From positions 1 to 64,000 of the forward strand of contig NZ_JACEZS010000022.1 of assembly GCF_014042365.1 (NCBI RefSeq): a stretch of DNA of 64,000 nucleotides. The letters run 5' to 3'. Both the position numbers and the translations under genes were made by a program. This DNA comes from Rugamonas fusca. GTDB lineage: Bacteria; Pseudomonadota; Gammaproteobacteria; Burkholderiales; Burkholderiaceae_D. Shown here one piece after another: positions 1 to 12,833 of this stretch; position 1 is the stretch's first letter, and each line of letters starts with the position of its first letter. The notes beneath the pieces were generated by a model. It was not told the DNA's origin, made no database searches, and saw only the letters and a program-made list of their open reading frames with translations.

Positions 1-317
1 AGGGCGGCCGAGTCGACCAGGTCGGCGCCGTCGGCGCCGGTCTGGCGGGTCGAGTTGAACGAGGGCGAAATATTGGTCAGGGTCTGGGCCAGGTCGAACT
101 GGCCGCCCGATTCAGCCACCTTGTTCATGGGGATCACGTCGACCGGCACCGTGGTGTCGGTGGCGGAACTGGCGACGCGGCGCGAGCCGACCACGTTCAC
201 GGTCTGGATGCCGGTATCGGTGGTCTGGGCGTAGGATGCTGGCGCCATCATGGCCAGCGCGGCACTGCCGTACAGGCTCAGCAAGACGGCTTTACGTAAG
301 GTTGAAGTAGCGAACAC
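1..317 (-). CDS. TonB-dependent outer-membrane receptor, N-terminal part (gene runs off the window)
   Basis: Reading leftwards from a GTG at 317 the frame stays open to the window edge, so about 105 N-terminal residues are visible. A GGGAGA ribosome-binding site lies 7 nt before the GTG, which decides the start. Residues 1-31 form a signal peptide (basic start, Leu/Ala-rich core, likely cleavage after SYA). Then come TVNVVGSRR, typical of the TonB box and plug entry, and VPVDVIP with a QTLTNISPSFN segment as in receptor plug domains. The family imports siderophores, cobalamin or oligosaccharides across the outer membrane using TonB energy. The substrate cannot be read because the barrel is outside the window. 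Confidence 0.8.
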   Translation of the reverse strand, partial: MFATSTLRKAVLLSLYGSAALAMMAPASYAQTTDTGIQTVNVVGSRRVASSATDTTVPVDVIPMNKVAESGGQFDLAQTLTNISPSFNSTRQTGADGADLVDSAA

Positions 318-471
318 GTTGGCGTCTCCCTATGAAAAGCATGATTCTAGACAAGATATGCATAGACAAGCATCAAATCTTGGTAGCGCTACAACAAAAT
401 TTGGATAATTGTGCTGTTTTGCATACAAAACGGAGCGCGCAATCGTGCGCGCGCCCGTCATCGTGTAGAAA

Positions 472-1290
472 TCAGCAAGATTGCATGGGTGTGGGCAGCA
501 GCCGGGCCGCGCCGCCGATGGCGATGCGGCCGTCGCGCATGGCGGTGCGAATCAGGCAAGGCTGGCCCAGTTGCGCGCCCTGGTACAGCGTGACGGCCTG
601 GCCCAGCTGGATGGTGAGGGCGCCGGCCGCCACGCCGGTGGCCGTGTCTTCCAGCGCCGGGTCCAGGTGGTTGAAGTTGCGGCCTTCATAGGCGCCGTCG
701 GGGCGCCGGCAATACACATAGCAGCCGCTCACGCCGTGTTCCCGGCCCCAGTCGGCGATGCGCGCCAGGTCGGGGCGCAGGGCGAGCAGGGTGGCGCTGT
801 CAGCCACTTCCAGCAGCAGCTTGGGACTGCCGACGGAGGCGATGGCGGGCGCCGACGCCAGCGCCAGGCCGGGCGCGGCCAGCAGGGCGGCCGGCAAGTT
901 TGGCGCCACCGTGACGGCTGGTGGCGTTTGCGGCGCCAGCAGGATGGCAACTTCACCGCCGTCCAGCGCCAGGTCCAGCAACTGGCCCTTGAGCGCCGTG
1001 CGCGCGCGCAGCGCGGGCCGCTGTTCGCTCAGCAGCACGCGGCCGGCCGCCAGCGTGGCGTGCAGGCACAGCGGGCTGCGGGCGTGCGGGTAGACATAGT
1101 CGAACACCCAGTCCGCTTGCGTGTCGCCATCGGCCACGGGATCGATGAAGACGCAGGCGCTACGGCCGCTGGCGCGGGCGAACTGCTGGCGCTGCGCGTC
1201 CGTGCCATGGTCGCCCTGGATCACGAGGGCCGCGTTGCCGCTGCTGGGCGTGGCGCCAAAGCATGCCACTTCCTGGATGGTGGTTGTCAT
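472..1290 (-). CDS. PhzF family isomerase-like protein
   Basis: A 272-residue protein of the diaminopimelate-epimerase-like PhzF fold. The start is placed at the ATG at 1290 (MTTTIQEVACFG); an upstream extension to 1365 would run into the dnaE2 promoter. The second half carries the conserved EDTATGVAAGAL signature (EDPATGSAAGAL in the family) and the first half a degenerate FxGNPxAVV strand (SSGNAALVI). The family includes PhzF of phenazine synthesis and many uncharacterised isomerases. At position 45, where PhzF has its catalytic Glu (SET motif), this protein reads RSACVF, so Ala replaces Glu. No phenazine genes are near. It may be an altered or inactive member. Confidence 0.72.
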   Translation of the reverse strand: MTTTIQEVACFGATPSSGNAALVIQGDHGTDAQRQQFARASGRSACVFIDPVADGDTQADWVFDYVYPHARSPLCLHATLAAGRVLLSEQRPALRARTALKGQLLDLALDGGEVAILLAPQTPPAVTVAPNLPAALLAAPGLALASAPAIASVGSPKLLLEVADSATLLALRPDLARIADWGREHGVSGCYVYCRRPDGAYEGRNFNHLDPALEDTATGVAAGALTIQLGQAVTLYQGAQLGQPCLIRTAMRDGRIAIGGAARLLPTPMQSC

Positions 1291-1349
1291 TTTCGTATCA
1301 TATTGCGGTGGATCATGGACTATACCGCAGGCGGCCAAACAGCGTAAAA

Positions 1350-1369
1350 TACTGTATATAAACACAGTA
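1350..1369 (+). promoter_or_regulatory. LexA (SOS) box of dnaE2
   Basis: TACTGTATATAAACACAGTA has the exact CTGT-N8-ACAG core of the LexA operator and is close to the full E. coli consensus. It ends 29 nt before the dnaE2 ATG, where it would cover the promoter. dnaE2 genes are classic SOS genes, so DNA damage should derepress this one. Confidence 0.92.
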
Positions 1370-1398
1370 AATTTGTCGCGCCTTCACCCGCCCTTGCC

Positions 1399-4300
1399 AT
1401 GTCCTCCGTCCCACCTTCGCCTCCGTTCAGCGCCGGCCTGCCGGCCTATGCCGAGCTGTATTGCCTGTCCAATTTCTCCTTCCTGCAGGGTGCTTCCCAT
1501 GCGGAGGAACTGGTTGCGCGCGCGGCCCAGCTTGACTATGCGGCGCTGGCCCTGACGGACGAGTGCTCGCTGGCCGGCGTGGTGCGGGCCCATGCGGAAG
1601 CGAAGCGGGCCGGCCTGCCGCTGCTGATCGGCGCCGCATTCCAGCTGCGCGGCGCGGACGGGCAGGTGGCGCTGTCGCTGGTGGCGCTGGCGCAGAACCG
1701 CAATGGCTACGGCAACCTGTCCGAGCTGATCACCATCGGCCGCACGCGGGCCGCCAAGGGCAGCTATCTGCTCACGCTGGACGACCTGGCCGCGCCGCCG
1801 CCCGAGTTCGCCCACCTGCAAGGCTTGCCTGATTGCCTGCTGATCCTGCTGCCCCATTATCCGGCCCACCAGCCGGACGACGTGGACCGCCTGCACGCGC
1901 AGGCGGCGTGGATGGCGGCCACCTTTCCCGGCCGGGCCTGGGTGGGGCTGAACCTGTTGCAACGCGCGTTTGACGAGGCGCACCGCATCAGCGTGGCCGA
2001 GGTGGCCGCGCAGCATGGCATGGCCGTGGTGGCCGTGGGCCATGTGTGCATGCACGTACGCTCGCGCAAGCCGCTGCACGACACGCTGTGCGCCGTGCGC
2101 ATCGGCAAGCCGGTGGCCGAGTGCGGCTACGCGCTGGCGCAGAACGCCGAGCAGCACCTGCGTCCGCGCTTGCGGCTGGCCAATTTGTATCCGGCGGCGG
2201 CGCTGGCCGAGACGGTGCGCATCGCCAGCCTGTGCACATTTTCACTCGACGCGTTGCGCTACGAATATCCGGACGAGCTGGTGCCGCCCGGCCACACGCC
2301 CACCACCTACCTGCGCCAGGAAACCTACATCGGCGCCCACCAGCGTTTCGTGGACGGCATCCCGGCCAAGGTGCAGCAGCAGATCGAACACGAGCTGGAG
2401 CTGATCGAAGCGCTGCGCTACGAGCCGTACTTCCTCACCGTCTACGATATTGTCCGCTACGCGCGCGCCAACGGCATCCTGTGCCAGGGGCGTGGCTCGG
2501 CCGCCAATTCGGCCGTGTGCTACTGCCTGCACATCACGGAAGTGGACCCGGCCCGGGGCAACCTGCTGGTCGAGCGTTTCATCTCGCGCGAGCGGGCCGA
2601 GCCGCCTGACATCGACGTCGATTTCGAGCACCAGCGGCGCGAGGAAGTGATCCAGTACATCTACCGGAAATACGGCCGCACGCGGGCCGCGCTGGCGGCC
2701 GTGGTGATCAGCTACCGGCCCAAGAGCGCATTGCGCGACAGCGGCAAGGCGCTGGGGGTGGACCTGGCCATCGTGGAAAAAGTGGCGCGCTCGCACCACT
2801 GGTTCGACGGCAAGCGCGACCTGCTGAACCGGCTGGCCGAATGCGGCCTCGACCCCACCTCGCTGCTGGCCCGGCAGTGGGCCACGCTGGCCCAGAGCCT
2901 GCTGGGCTTCCCGCGCCATTTGTCGCAGCATCCGGGCGGCTTCGTGATCGCCCAGGGCAAGCTGTCGCGCCTGGTGCCGGTGGAGAACGCGACCATGGAG
3001 GAGCGCAGCGTGATCCAGTGGGACAAGGACGACCTGGAGGAGCTGGGCTTGCTGAAGGTGGACGTGCTGGCGCTGGGCATGCTGTCGGCGCTGCGGCGGG
3101 CGTTCGACCTGGTGGGCCAGCAGCGCCAGTCCGTGTTCAGCATGCAGGACGTGCCCCCCGAAGACCCAGCCACCTACGACATGATGTGCGAGGCCGACAC
3201 CATCGGCGTGTTCCAGATCGAGTCGCGCGCGCAGATGAGCATGTTGCCGCGTTTGCGTCCGCGCCAGTTCTACGACCTGGTGATCGAAGTGGCGCTGGTG
3301 CGGCCCGGCCCGATCCAGGGCGGCATGGTCCACCCGTATTTGCAGCGGCGCATGGACCCCACGCTGGTGCAATTCCCGCCCGGCCTGGAAACGGCGCTGG
3401 GCCGCACGCTGGGCGTGCCCATCTTCCAGGAGCAGGTGATGCAGGTGGCCATCCTGGCGGCCGGCTTCTCGCCCGGCGAGGCCGACCAGCTGCGGCGCGC
3501 GATGGCGGCCTGGAAGCGCAAGGGCGGCATGGACAAGTACCACGACCGCATCATCAACGGCATGCTGGAGCGCGGCTACGAGCTGGCATTCGCCGAAGCC
3601 ATCTGCAGCCAGATCCAGGGCTTTGGCGAATACGGTTTTCCCGAATCGCACGCGGCCAGTTTCGCGCTGCTGACCTACGCCAGTTCCTGGCTCAAGTGCC
3701 ACGAACCGGCCGCCTTCCTGTGCGCCTTGCTCAACAGCCAGCCCATGGGCTTCTACGGCCCGTCGCAACTGGTGCAGGACGCCAGGCGGCATGGCGTGGT
3801 GGTGCGTCCCGTGGACGTGGCCGTGAGCGGCTGGGAATCGACGCTGGAGGAAGTGGCCGGCGCGCGCGGCCAGCCGGCCGTGCGGCTGGGCCTGTCGCTG
3901 CTGCGCGGCATGCGGGCCGAGCCGTCCCAGCGCATCGAGGAGGCGCGCGCCGTGCGGCCGTTCGCGTCCGTGGCCGACCTGGCCCGGCGCGCCGGGCTGG
4001 ACCGGCACGACTTGCAGGTGCTGGCCGGCGGCAACGCCCTGCAGCAACTGGCCGGCCACCGCCGCCAAGCGCTGTGGCAAGCCGTGGGCGCCGTGCCGGA
4101 CAAGGACTTGCTGCGCCCCACCACGCCGGACGAGGAAGTGCCGGCGCTGGCCGCGCCGTCGGAAGGGGAAACCATCCTGGGCGACTACCGGGCCCAGGGA
4201 TTGACGCTGGGACGCCATCCGCTGGCGCTGCTGCGCCCGCAATTGCTGGAGCAGCGCTTCCTGCCCGCGTCCACCTTGCAAGGATACCGCAACGGCCAGC

Positions 4301-4578
4301 TGGCGCGCGGCTGCGGCATCGTCACCGTGCGCCAGCGGCCCGGCACGGCCAAGGGCGTGCTGTTCATCACCATCGAGGACGAGACGGGCAATGTGAACGT
4401 GATCGTGTGGCCGGCGCTGGTCGAGCAGCAACGGCGGGAAGTGCTCAGTGCGGCCCTGCTGGGGGTGTATGGCGTGTGGCAGCGCGAGGGCACGGTGTGC
4501 CACCTGGTGGCCAAGCGCCTGGTCGATATGTCACATTTACTGGGCCGGTTGCCCACGATCAGCCGCAATTTTTGCTGA
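1399..4578 (+). CDS. dnaE2: Error-prone DNA polymerase DnaE2
   Basis: A 1059-residue C-family polymerase of the DnaE2/ImuC type, used for mutagenic translesion synthesis after damage. Domains in order: PHP domain (about 15-270, TDECSLAGV region), polymerase palm with PDIDVDF giving Asp404 and Asp406, third catalytic Asp in KVDVLALG at 555, fingers, a helix-hairpin-helix region near 850, and an OB fold near 970-1010 (GNVNVIVWP). These match E. coli DnaE Asp401, 403 and 555. The short C-terminus without a tau-binding tail is typical of DnaE2. In most bacteria it sits downstream of imuA and imuB; here neither is adjacent, so its partners must be elsewhere or missing. The SOS box upstream gives regulation. 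Confidence 0.96.
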   Translation: MSSVPPSPPFSAGLPAYAELYCLSNFSFLQGASHAEELVARAAQLDYAALALTDECSLAGVVRAHAEAKRAGLPLLIGAAFQLRGADGQVALSLVALAQNRNGYGNLSELITIGRTRAAKGSYLLTLDDLAAPPPEFAHLQGLPDCLLILLPHYPAHQPDDVDRLHAQAAWMAATFPGRAWVGLNLLQRAFDEAHRISVAEVAAQHGMAVVAVGHVCMHVRSRKPLHDTLCAVRIGKPVAECGYALAQNAEQHLRPRLRLANLYPAAALAETVRIASLCTFSLDALRYEYPDELVPPGHTPTTYLRQETYIGAHQRFVDGIPAKVQQQIEHELELIEALRYEPYFLTVYDIVRYARANGILCQGRGSAANSAVCYCLHITEVDPARGNLLVERFISRERAEPPDIDVDFEHQRREEVIQYIYRKYGRTRAALAAVVISYRPKSALRDSGKALGVDLAIVEKVARSHHWFDGKRDLLNRLAECGLDPTSLLARQWATLAQSLLGFPRHLSQHPGGFVIAQGKLSRLVPVENATMEERSVIQWDKDDLEELGLLKVDVLALGMLSALRRAFDLVGQQRQSVFSMQDVPPEDPATYDMMCEADTIGVFQIESRAQMSMLPRLRPRQFYDLVIEVALVRPGPIQGGMVHPYLQRRMDPTLVQFPPGLETALGRTLGVPIFQEQVMQVAILAAGFSPGEADQLRRAMAAWKRKGGMDKYHDRIINGMLERGYELAFAEAICSQIQGFGEYGFPESHAASFALLTYASSWLKCHEPAAFLCALLNSQPMGFYGPSQLVQDARRHGVVVRPVDVAVSGWESTLEEVAGARGQPAVRLGLSLLRGMRAEPSQRIEEARAVRPFASVADLARRAGLDRHDLQVLAGGNALQQLAGHRRQALWQAVGAVPDKDLLRPTTPDEEVPALAAPSEGETILGDYRAQGLTLGRHPLALLRPQLLEQRFLPASTLQGYRNGQLARGCGIVTVRQRPGTAKGVLFITIEDETGNVNVIVWPALVEQQRREVLSAALLGVYGVWQREGTVCHLVAKRLVDMSHLLGRLPTISRNFC

Positions 4579-4629
4579 AAGAGCATGTTTTTTTCCCAAA
4601 AACGCGTCAAATAATGGCAAAATGCTAAT

Positions 4630-5100
4630 ATGAAAACTTTAACATTGAGGCCGGCGGTACCAGACGACGCCGGCGCGATCAGCGAACTGATCGCCGATTT
4701 GATGCCTTATATGACGCTCGATGCCGATGGCGCCGGCGCCGAACAATTCATGGCCAGCATGGCCGAACCGGCCATCGCCGGCTACCTGTCCCAGCCCCGT
4801 TACCAGTACCAGCTGGGCTTCATCGGTTCGGTGCTGGCCGGCGCCGTCGCCATCCGCGACCGCAGCCACCTGTTCCACCTGTTCGTGGCGCGCGAATTCC
4901 ATGGCTGCGGCCTGGGCCGCCAGTTGTGGCTGGCCGCGCGCACGGCCGCGCTGGTGGCGGGCAACACGGTGGGTTTCACCGTCAATTCGTCCGACTATGC
5001 CTTCCCCATGTATCAGCGCTGGGGTTTCCTGCCGACAGGGCCGCGCGTGGAGGAGGGCGGCGTGGCATGGGTGCCCATGCACCTGCCGCCGTGCGCATAG
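4630..5100 (+). CDS. GNAT family N-acetyltransferase
   Basis: A 156-residue protein with the GNAT fold. It starts with a typical first strand (TLTLRPAVPDDAGAISELI). Strand 4 is followed by the acetyl-CoA pyrophosphate-binding loop of the form FHGCGLGRQLW (Q/RxxGxG/A motif), and the end FTVNSSDYAFPMYQRWGF is the usual NxxAxxxYxxxGF motif. Family members move an acetyl group from acetyl-CoA to an amine; the substrate is unknown. It lies 51 nt after dnaE2 and could be co-transcribed, although the gap is AT-rich and may hold its own promoter. No clear ribosome-binding site was seen. Confidence 0.85.
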   Translation: MKTLTLRPAVPDDAGAISELIADLMPYMTLDADGAGAEQFMASMAEPAIAGYLSQPRYQYQLGFIGSVLAGAVAIRDRSHLFHLFVAREFHGCGLGRQLWLAARTAALVAGNTVGFTVNSSDYAFPMYQRWGFLPTGPRVEEGGVAWVPMHLPPCA

Positions 5101-5166
5101 CAGGTATATGCGTGCTCATAGCCCGCCGGCCCGTGCGCCAGCGACAATGGCGCTCGTTGCCTGCGC

Positions 5167-5586
5167 TTAGCTGAGGCCGGAGCCCTGTTCCGTGGGATGG
5201 GCGTAGTACTGGTGGATCTGCGCCGCCCAGGCCGGGTTGGCCATGTTGGGCCAGTGGTCCGGGTCGAAGCCGGGCGCCTCGTCCAGCCGCTGCTTGTCGA
5301 TGTTGAGCGTGAAGCCCTTGTGGGCCGGGTCCAGCGTGAGCGCTGGCCAGGGCACGGCGAACAGCTTGGCGCCGAGCTGAAATACGCCGCCGTGCGCCAT
5401 GACGGCGTAGGCGATGGCGCCGCTGCGCATGTCGAGCATGATTTCGCGGATCTGGCCCAGGTGTTCGCCCTTGAGGTTGCGCACCGGGTCGCCGATCACG
5501 GTGCTGGCGCCCATCAGGTCGGGGCCGGGGCCGTGGTGGCCCGTGTCCACGTAGACGCCGTCGGCATCGCGGTCTTGGTAGTGCAT
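5167..5586 (-). CDS. PRC-barrel domain protein
   Basis: A 139-residue protein. The start is set at the ATG at 5586 (MHYQDRDADGVYVD) because a strong GGAGG lies 5 nt upstream; the longer frame to 5631 lacks one. Residues about 30-100 match the PRC-barrel fold (GASTVIGDPVRNLKGEHLGQ, then IREIMLDMRSGAIAYAVM and a buried FAVPWPAL strand). PRC-barrel proteins of this kind are small cytosolic stress-related proteins in betaproteobacteria with no settled function. The C-terminal segment (HWPNMANPAWAAQIHQYY) is common in such paralogues. It is transcribed away from pyrG and appears monocistronic. Confidence 0.75.
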   Translation of the reverse strand: MHYQDRDADGVYVDTGHHGPGPDLMGASTVIGDPVRNLKGEHLGQIREIMLDMRSGAIAYAVMAHGGVFQLGAKLFAVPWPALTLDPAHKGFTLNIDKQRLDEAPGFDPDHWPNMANPAWAAQIHQYYAHPTEQGSGLS

Positions 5587-5784
5587 GGTGACCTCCCAGG
5601 AGAAAGTTGCCAGTCTGGCCCCGTCCGGCATGCCGGTCGGTTCGTTGCCTCACACTGCTGCCGGAAAGGCAATGATGTCGAAAGGAAATTAAAAAACCTG
5701 CTATTTTTCACCGCTTTCCTGCCCCGATTCTACGCCCGGAATGGGAATTTTCCGGCGGGAAGGATGAAGAATGACTCAGTTTAG

Positions 5785-8375
<2,591 letters not shown>

Positions 8376-8490
8376 TTGCAGCAAGCTGGTCCTTGTCCGG
8401 CGCCATGTCCACCACGGCGCCGGCCAACGTCCCGTTACGCACAAGCCGCAGATTGCGCACCAGACGCAACGCGCGAACCGTTACGCTTAA

Positions 8491-9789
<1,299 letters not shown>

Positions 9790-9799
9790 TAGCCACACT

Positions 9800-9826
9800 G
9801 CGGCCGGAGCGATCCGGCCGCTTTTT
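9800..9826 (+). terminator. Rho-independent terminator between eno and ftsB
   Basis: GCGGCCGG - AGCGAT - CCGGCCGC forms an uninterrupted 8-bp GC stem with a 6-nt loop, followed by five T. The T run ends 6 nt before the ftsB ATG, so the terminator stem occupies the place where the ftsB ribosome-binding site should be. Confidence 0.85.
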
Positions 9827-9832
9827 CACACC

Positions 9833-10141
9833 ATGCGTCTGATCACCCTCGCACTGGCGGCCTTGCTGCTGCTGATACAGTACCCGTTATGGCTGGGCAA
9901 AGGGGGCTGGCTGCGCGTGGCCGATTACGAGGCGCAGGTGGAAGCGGCGCACAAGAAGAACGCGGAACTGATCGCCCGCAACGCCAAGCTCGACTCCGAA
10001 GTGCGCGACCTCAAGGACGGCACGGGCGCGGTCGAAGAACGGGCTCGCTACGAGCTCAGCATGATCAAGCAGAACGAAATCTTCATCCAGATCGTCGGCA
10101 AGGGGCAGGCAACGTCCGCACCGGCCACCGCCGCACCCTAG
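9833..10141 (+). CDS. ftsB: Cell division protein FtsB
   Basis: A 102-residue bitopic inner-membrane protein of the divisome (FtsQ-FtsB-FtsL complex). A single membrane span (about residues 4-20, [18 protein letters not shown]) is followed by GKGGWLRV and a coiled coil (about 27-65, [25 protein letters not shown]). Then comes the conserved [21 protein letters not shown]. The position after eno is the classic ftsB location. No Shine-Dalgarno is visible; only the terminator stem precedes the ATG. The stop codon lies inside a 17-bp tandem repeat at the edge of an inverted-repeat element, so the native C-terminus may have been changed slightly. Confidence 0.93.
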   Translation: MRLITLALAALLLLIQYPLWLGKGGWLRVADYEAQVEAAHKKNAELIARNAKLDSEVRDLKDGTGAVEERARYELSMIKQNEIFIQIVGKGQATSAPATAAP

Positions 10142-10167
10142 TCGGTGTCACACCCTAGTCGGTGTCA
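10134..10167. repeat. 17-bp tandem duplication at left edge of the inverted-repeat element
   Basis: CACCCTAGTCGGTGTCA occurs twice without gap (10134-10150, 10151-10167). The first copy contains the ftsB stop codon TAG; the second runs into the left arm of the inverted repeat. Confidence 0.9.
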
Positions 10168-10333
10168 GGTCTGTCATTCGGACAGAAAGACAATACCCTT
10201 GAGTTTAATCAATCGGTGGTATACCGCTTGCGGTATATGCCTTGTCATTTGCGCTACCACTGTCAATCGAAAAAGCGCATCATGATAAATATCAAAGATG
10301 CGCGGTAACTGTCCGAATGACAGACCTGACACC
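10161..10333. mobile_element. 173-bp MITE/REPIN-like inverted-repeat element
   Basis: The 25 bases 10161-10185 (starting GGTGTCAGGTCTGTCATTCG) are repeated as a perfect reverse complement at 10309-10333; the next outward pair also matches. Two further inverted repeats lie inside: a hairpin around ATACCGC-TT-GCGGTAT near 10230, and GCGCATC/GATGCGC at 10275-10281 and 10297-10303. There is no coding frame. Such short elements with long terminal repeats and internal hairpins fit a non-autonomous transposable or REP-doublet element. A GTGTCAGGTCTG-type motif is, from memory only, common around REP-associated transposases in this bacterial group. Confidence 0.7.
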
Positions 10334-10350
10334 GGTGGTGACACCGGTGG
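10327..10350. repeat. 12-bp tandem duplication at right edge of the inverted-repeat element
   Basis: TGACACCGGTGG occurs twice in tandem (10327-10338, 10339-10350) and contains the tip of the right arm. It mirrors the duplication at the left edge and ends 9 nt before the next gene. Confidence 0.85.
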
Positions 10351-10359
10351 AAAATTCTT

Positions 10360-10785
10360 ATGCTCATACACGGAAGCTGCCACTGCGGCAATATCTCCTT
10401 CGCGCTCGATTGGGCGCCTGAACCGGCCTTCATTCCGGCCCGCGCCTGCACCTGCAGCTTTTGCGTCAAGCACGGCGGCGTGTGGACTTCCTGCCCGACG
10501 GGCGCGCTGGCGGTGACGGTGCGCGAGCCGGCCCACGTGTCGCCCTACCATTTCGGCACCAAGACGGCGCAATTTCACCTGTGCACGCAATGCGGCGTGG
10601 TGCCGGTGGTGACCAGCCGTATTGACGATCACTTGTACGCTGTCGTCAGCGTGAATGCGTTCGACGACGTGGACCGCGCGCTGCTCCAACATGGCAGCGC
10701 CGCGTTCGATGGCGAAGGCGAGGATGCCCGGCTGGCCCGGCGCAAGCGCAACTGGATCGCCAACGTCACGTTCGCTGGCGCATGA
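10360..10785 (+). CDS. GFA/CENP-V family zinc protein
   Basis: A 141-residue protein of the Gfa-like (glutathione-dependent formaldehyde-activating) fold. The zinc-binding cysteines are visible in order: CHCG near residue 8, CTCSFC near 30 and LCTQCG near 75, followed by the VNAFDDVD strand usual for the family. Most members have no proven reaction and the formaldehyde link is doubtful outside Gfa itself. The start is the ATG at 10360; the region before it is the inverted-repeat element, which may carry or have displaced its promoter. No operon partner is evident. Confidence 0.85.
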   Translation: MLIHGSCHCGNISFALDWAPEPAFIPARACTCSFCVKHGGVWTSCPTGALAVTVREPAHVSPYHFGTKTAQFHLCTQCGVVPVVTSRIDDHLYAVVSVNAFDDVDRALLQHGSAAFDGEGEDARLARRKRNWIANVTFAGA

Positions 10786-10932
10786 CCAGCATGGTTTGGC
10801 TGGCTTGTCGTTTTTGCCGGCCAAGCGCCAGTGGCGGGTATTAAAATAGTTTAAACGAAGGTAGTATTACATTTGACAAGAAGCAAGAAACTGCAGTTGA
10901 CGCAATAAAACCTACGCTACGAGGAGACGTCA

Positions 10933-12816
10933 ATGTTGTCGAATGTACGCATCGGTACCCGCTTGGGTATGGCCTTCTTTTTGCTGACCGTGCTATCGCT
11001 GTTCCTGGGCTGGATCGCCATCCAGGAGACGTCGGCCATGAACGAGCAGTGGATAGCCATCCGGCAGGACGCGCTGGCCAAGCGCAACGCCGTCAACCGG
11101 GGCAATATCGCGCTCGGCGACGGCATCCACCACTTCAAGAACTTCATCCTGCGCGGCGGCGATTATGCGCAGAAATTCGGCAACGACATGGCGGCGGTGG
11201 AACGCGTGGCCGACGATTACCGGGCCATCGGCGCGCTCCATCCGGACGAGGAAAAGCTGATGAACCAGCTGCGTGAGGGCGCCGCCGCCTACCGCCGCGA
11301 CATGCAGACCCTGATCACCATGCGCGCCAGGACGGATCGGCCCAACGAACTGGACAAGGCCGTGGCCGGCGCCGACAAACCCATCGGGGCCGCCCTGGCC
11401 AGCCTGACGGCACGCACCGACGAGACGCTCAAGCAGGCCGACCTCAAGATGACGGAAGTGAGCGCGGAAGCCCGGTCGCGCGTGCTGGTCACGCTGGGCG
11501 TGACGGTGCTGCTGACGATCGCGTCCGGCGTCTTGATCACGCTCAGTATCACGCGCCCCATCGGCCGCGCCGTCACGGTGGCCGAGACGCTGGCGCGGGG
11601 GGACCTGGCGATCGACGTGGCCAGCGATGCGCGCGATGAAACGGGCAAGTTGCTGACGGCCATGCAGCACATGATCGCCAGCCTGCGCCAGGTGATCGAT
11701 AGCCAGGCCCGCGTGGTGAACGCGGCCAATCGCGGCAACTTCGACACGCGGGTGGACCTGGCCGGCTTGCAGGGTTTCCAGAAGGAGATGGGCGAGGGCT
11801 TGAACAACCTCGTCACCACCACCGGCGCCAGCATCGCCGACGTGGTGCGCATGATGGGCGCCATGGCGGAAGGTGACCTGGACTGCGCGATCGACAAGGA
11901 ATACGAGGGCGCGTTCGGCCAGCTCAAGGAATACTGCAACAACACGGTGCAGAAGCTGGCCCAGGTGGTGGCCGAGGTCAACAGCAGCGCCGAGGCGCTG
12001 GCCAGCGCGTCCGAGGAAATCAGCGCCACGGCGCAGACCTTGTCGCAGGCGGCCAGCGAACAGGCCGCCGGCGCCGAGGAAACCAGCGCCGCCATCGAGC
12101 AGATGACGGCCTCCATTTCCGCCAACACGGAAAACGCCAAGGTTACCGACGGCATGGCCAGCCAGGCCGCGCGCGAGGCGGTCGAGGGCGGCGAGGCCGT
12201 GCGCTCGACCGTGGCGGCCATGAAGCAGATCGCCAAGAAAATCCAGATCATCGATGACATCGCCTACCAGACCAATCTGCTGGCGCTGAACGCGGCCATC
12301 GAGGCGGCGCGCGCGGGCCAGCATGGCAAGGGCTTCGCCGTGGTGGCGGCCGAGGTGCGCAAGCTGGCCGAACGCAGCCAGCTGGCGGCGCAGGAAATTG
12401 AACAGGTCGCCACCGGCAGCGTGGACCTGGCGGAGAAGGCGGGGCGGCTGCTCGACCAGATGGTGCCCAATATCCGCAAGACGTCCGACCTGGTGCAGGA
12501 AATCACGGCCGCCTCGGAGGAGCAATCGTCGGGCGTGGGGCAGATCAACAGCGCGGTGGGCCAACTGAGCCAGACCACGCAGCAGAACGCATCGAGCTCG
12601 GAGGAGCTGGCGGCCACGTCGGAGGAAATGAGCGGGCAGGCCGAGATGCTGCAACAGACCATGTCGTTCTTCAAGATGGGCGGCAGCCAGATGGCGCGCT
12701 CCGCACCGCGCCGCGGTGGCAAACCTGAGCGCCGGCCATCCATCAATTTCGGCGGCCGTGGCGGCAAGGCGGCGCTGGTGGCGGAACCGGACGAGAGCAA
12801 CTTCGTCCGGTTCTAG
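10933..12816 (+). CDS. Methyl-accepting chemotaxis protein
   Basis: A 627-residue inner-membrane chemoreceptor. TM1 spans about residues 8-28, a periplasmic four-helix-type sensor region runs to about 180, and TM2 about 183-205. A HAMP domain follows ([24 protein letters not shown]), then a second HAMP-like stretch and a long coiled-coil signalling domain. The hairpin tip is highly conserved ([20 protein letters not shown] near 440). The protein ends in NFVRF, without the NWETF-type CheR/CheB tether. The start is supported by GAGGAG 7 nt upstream. No che genes are adjacent, so it probably signals to a pathway encoded elsewhere. The ligand cannot be predicted. Confidence 0.95.
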   Translation: MLSNVRIGTRLGMAFFLLTVLSLFLGWIAIQETSAMNEQWIAIRQDALAKRNAVNRGNIALGDGIHHFKNFILRGGDYAQKFGNDMAAVERVADDYRAIGALHPDEEKLMNQLREGAAAYRRDMQTLITMRARTDRPNELDKAVAGADKPIGAALASLTARTDETLKQADLKMTEVSAEARSRVLVTLGVTVLLTIASGVLITLSITRPIGRAVTVAETLARGDLAIDVASDARDETGKLLTAMQHMIASLRQVIDSQARVVNAANRGNFDTRVDLAGLQGFQKEMGEGLNNLVTTTGASIADVVRMMGAMAEGDLDCAIDKEYEGAFGQLKEYCNNTVQKLAQVVAEVNSSAEALASASEEISATAQTLSQAASEQAAGAEETSAAIEQMTASISANTENAKVTDGMASQAAREAVEGGEAVRSTVAAMKQIAKKIQIIDDIAYQTNLLALNAAIEAARAGQHGKGFAVVAAEVRKLAERSQLAAQEIEQVATGSVDLAEKAGRLLDQMVPNIRKTSDLVQEITAASEEQSSGVGQINSAVGQLSQTTQQNASSSEELAATSEEMSGQAEMLQQTMSFFKMGGSQMARSAPRRGGKPERRPSINFGGRGGKAALVAEPDESNFVRF

Positions 12817-12833
12817 AACGAAACAACGCCATA

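Noticed and set aside
10174-10824. 216-codon minus frame through the inverted-repeat element and the GFA gene
   Set aside because: It runs antisense to the GFA gene, whose cysteine motifs are real, and through a non-coding element.
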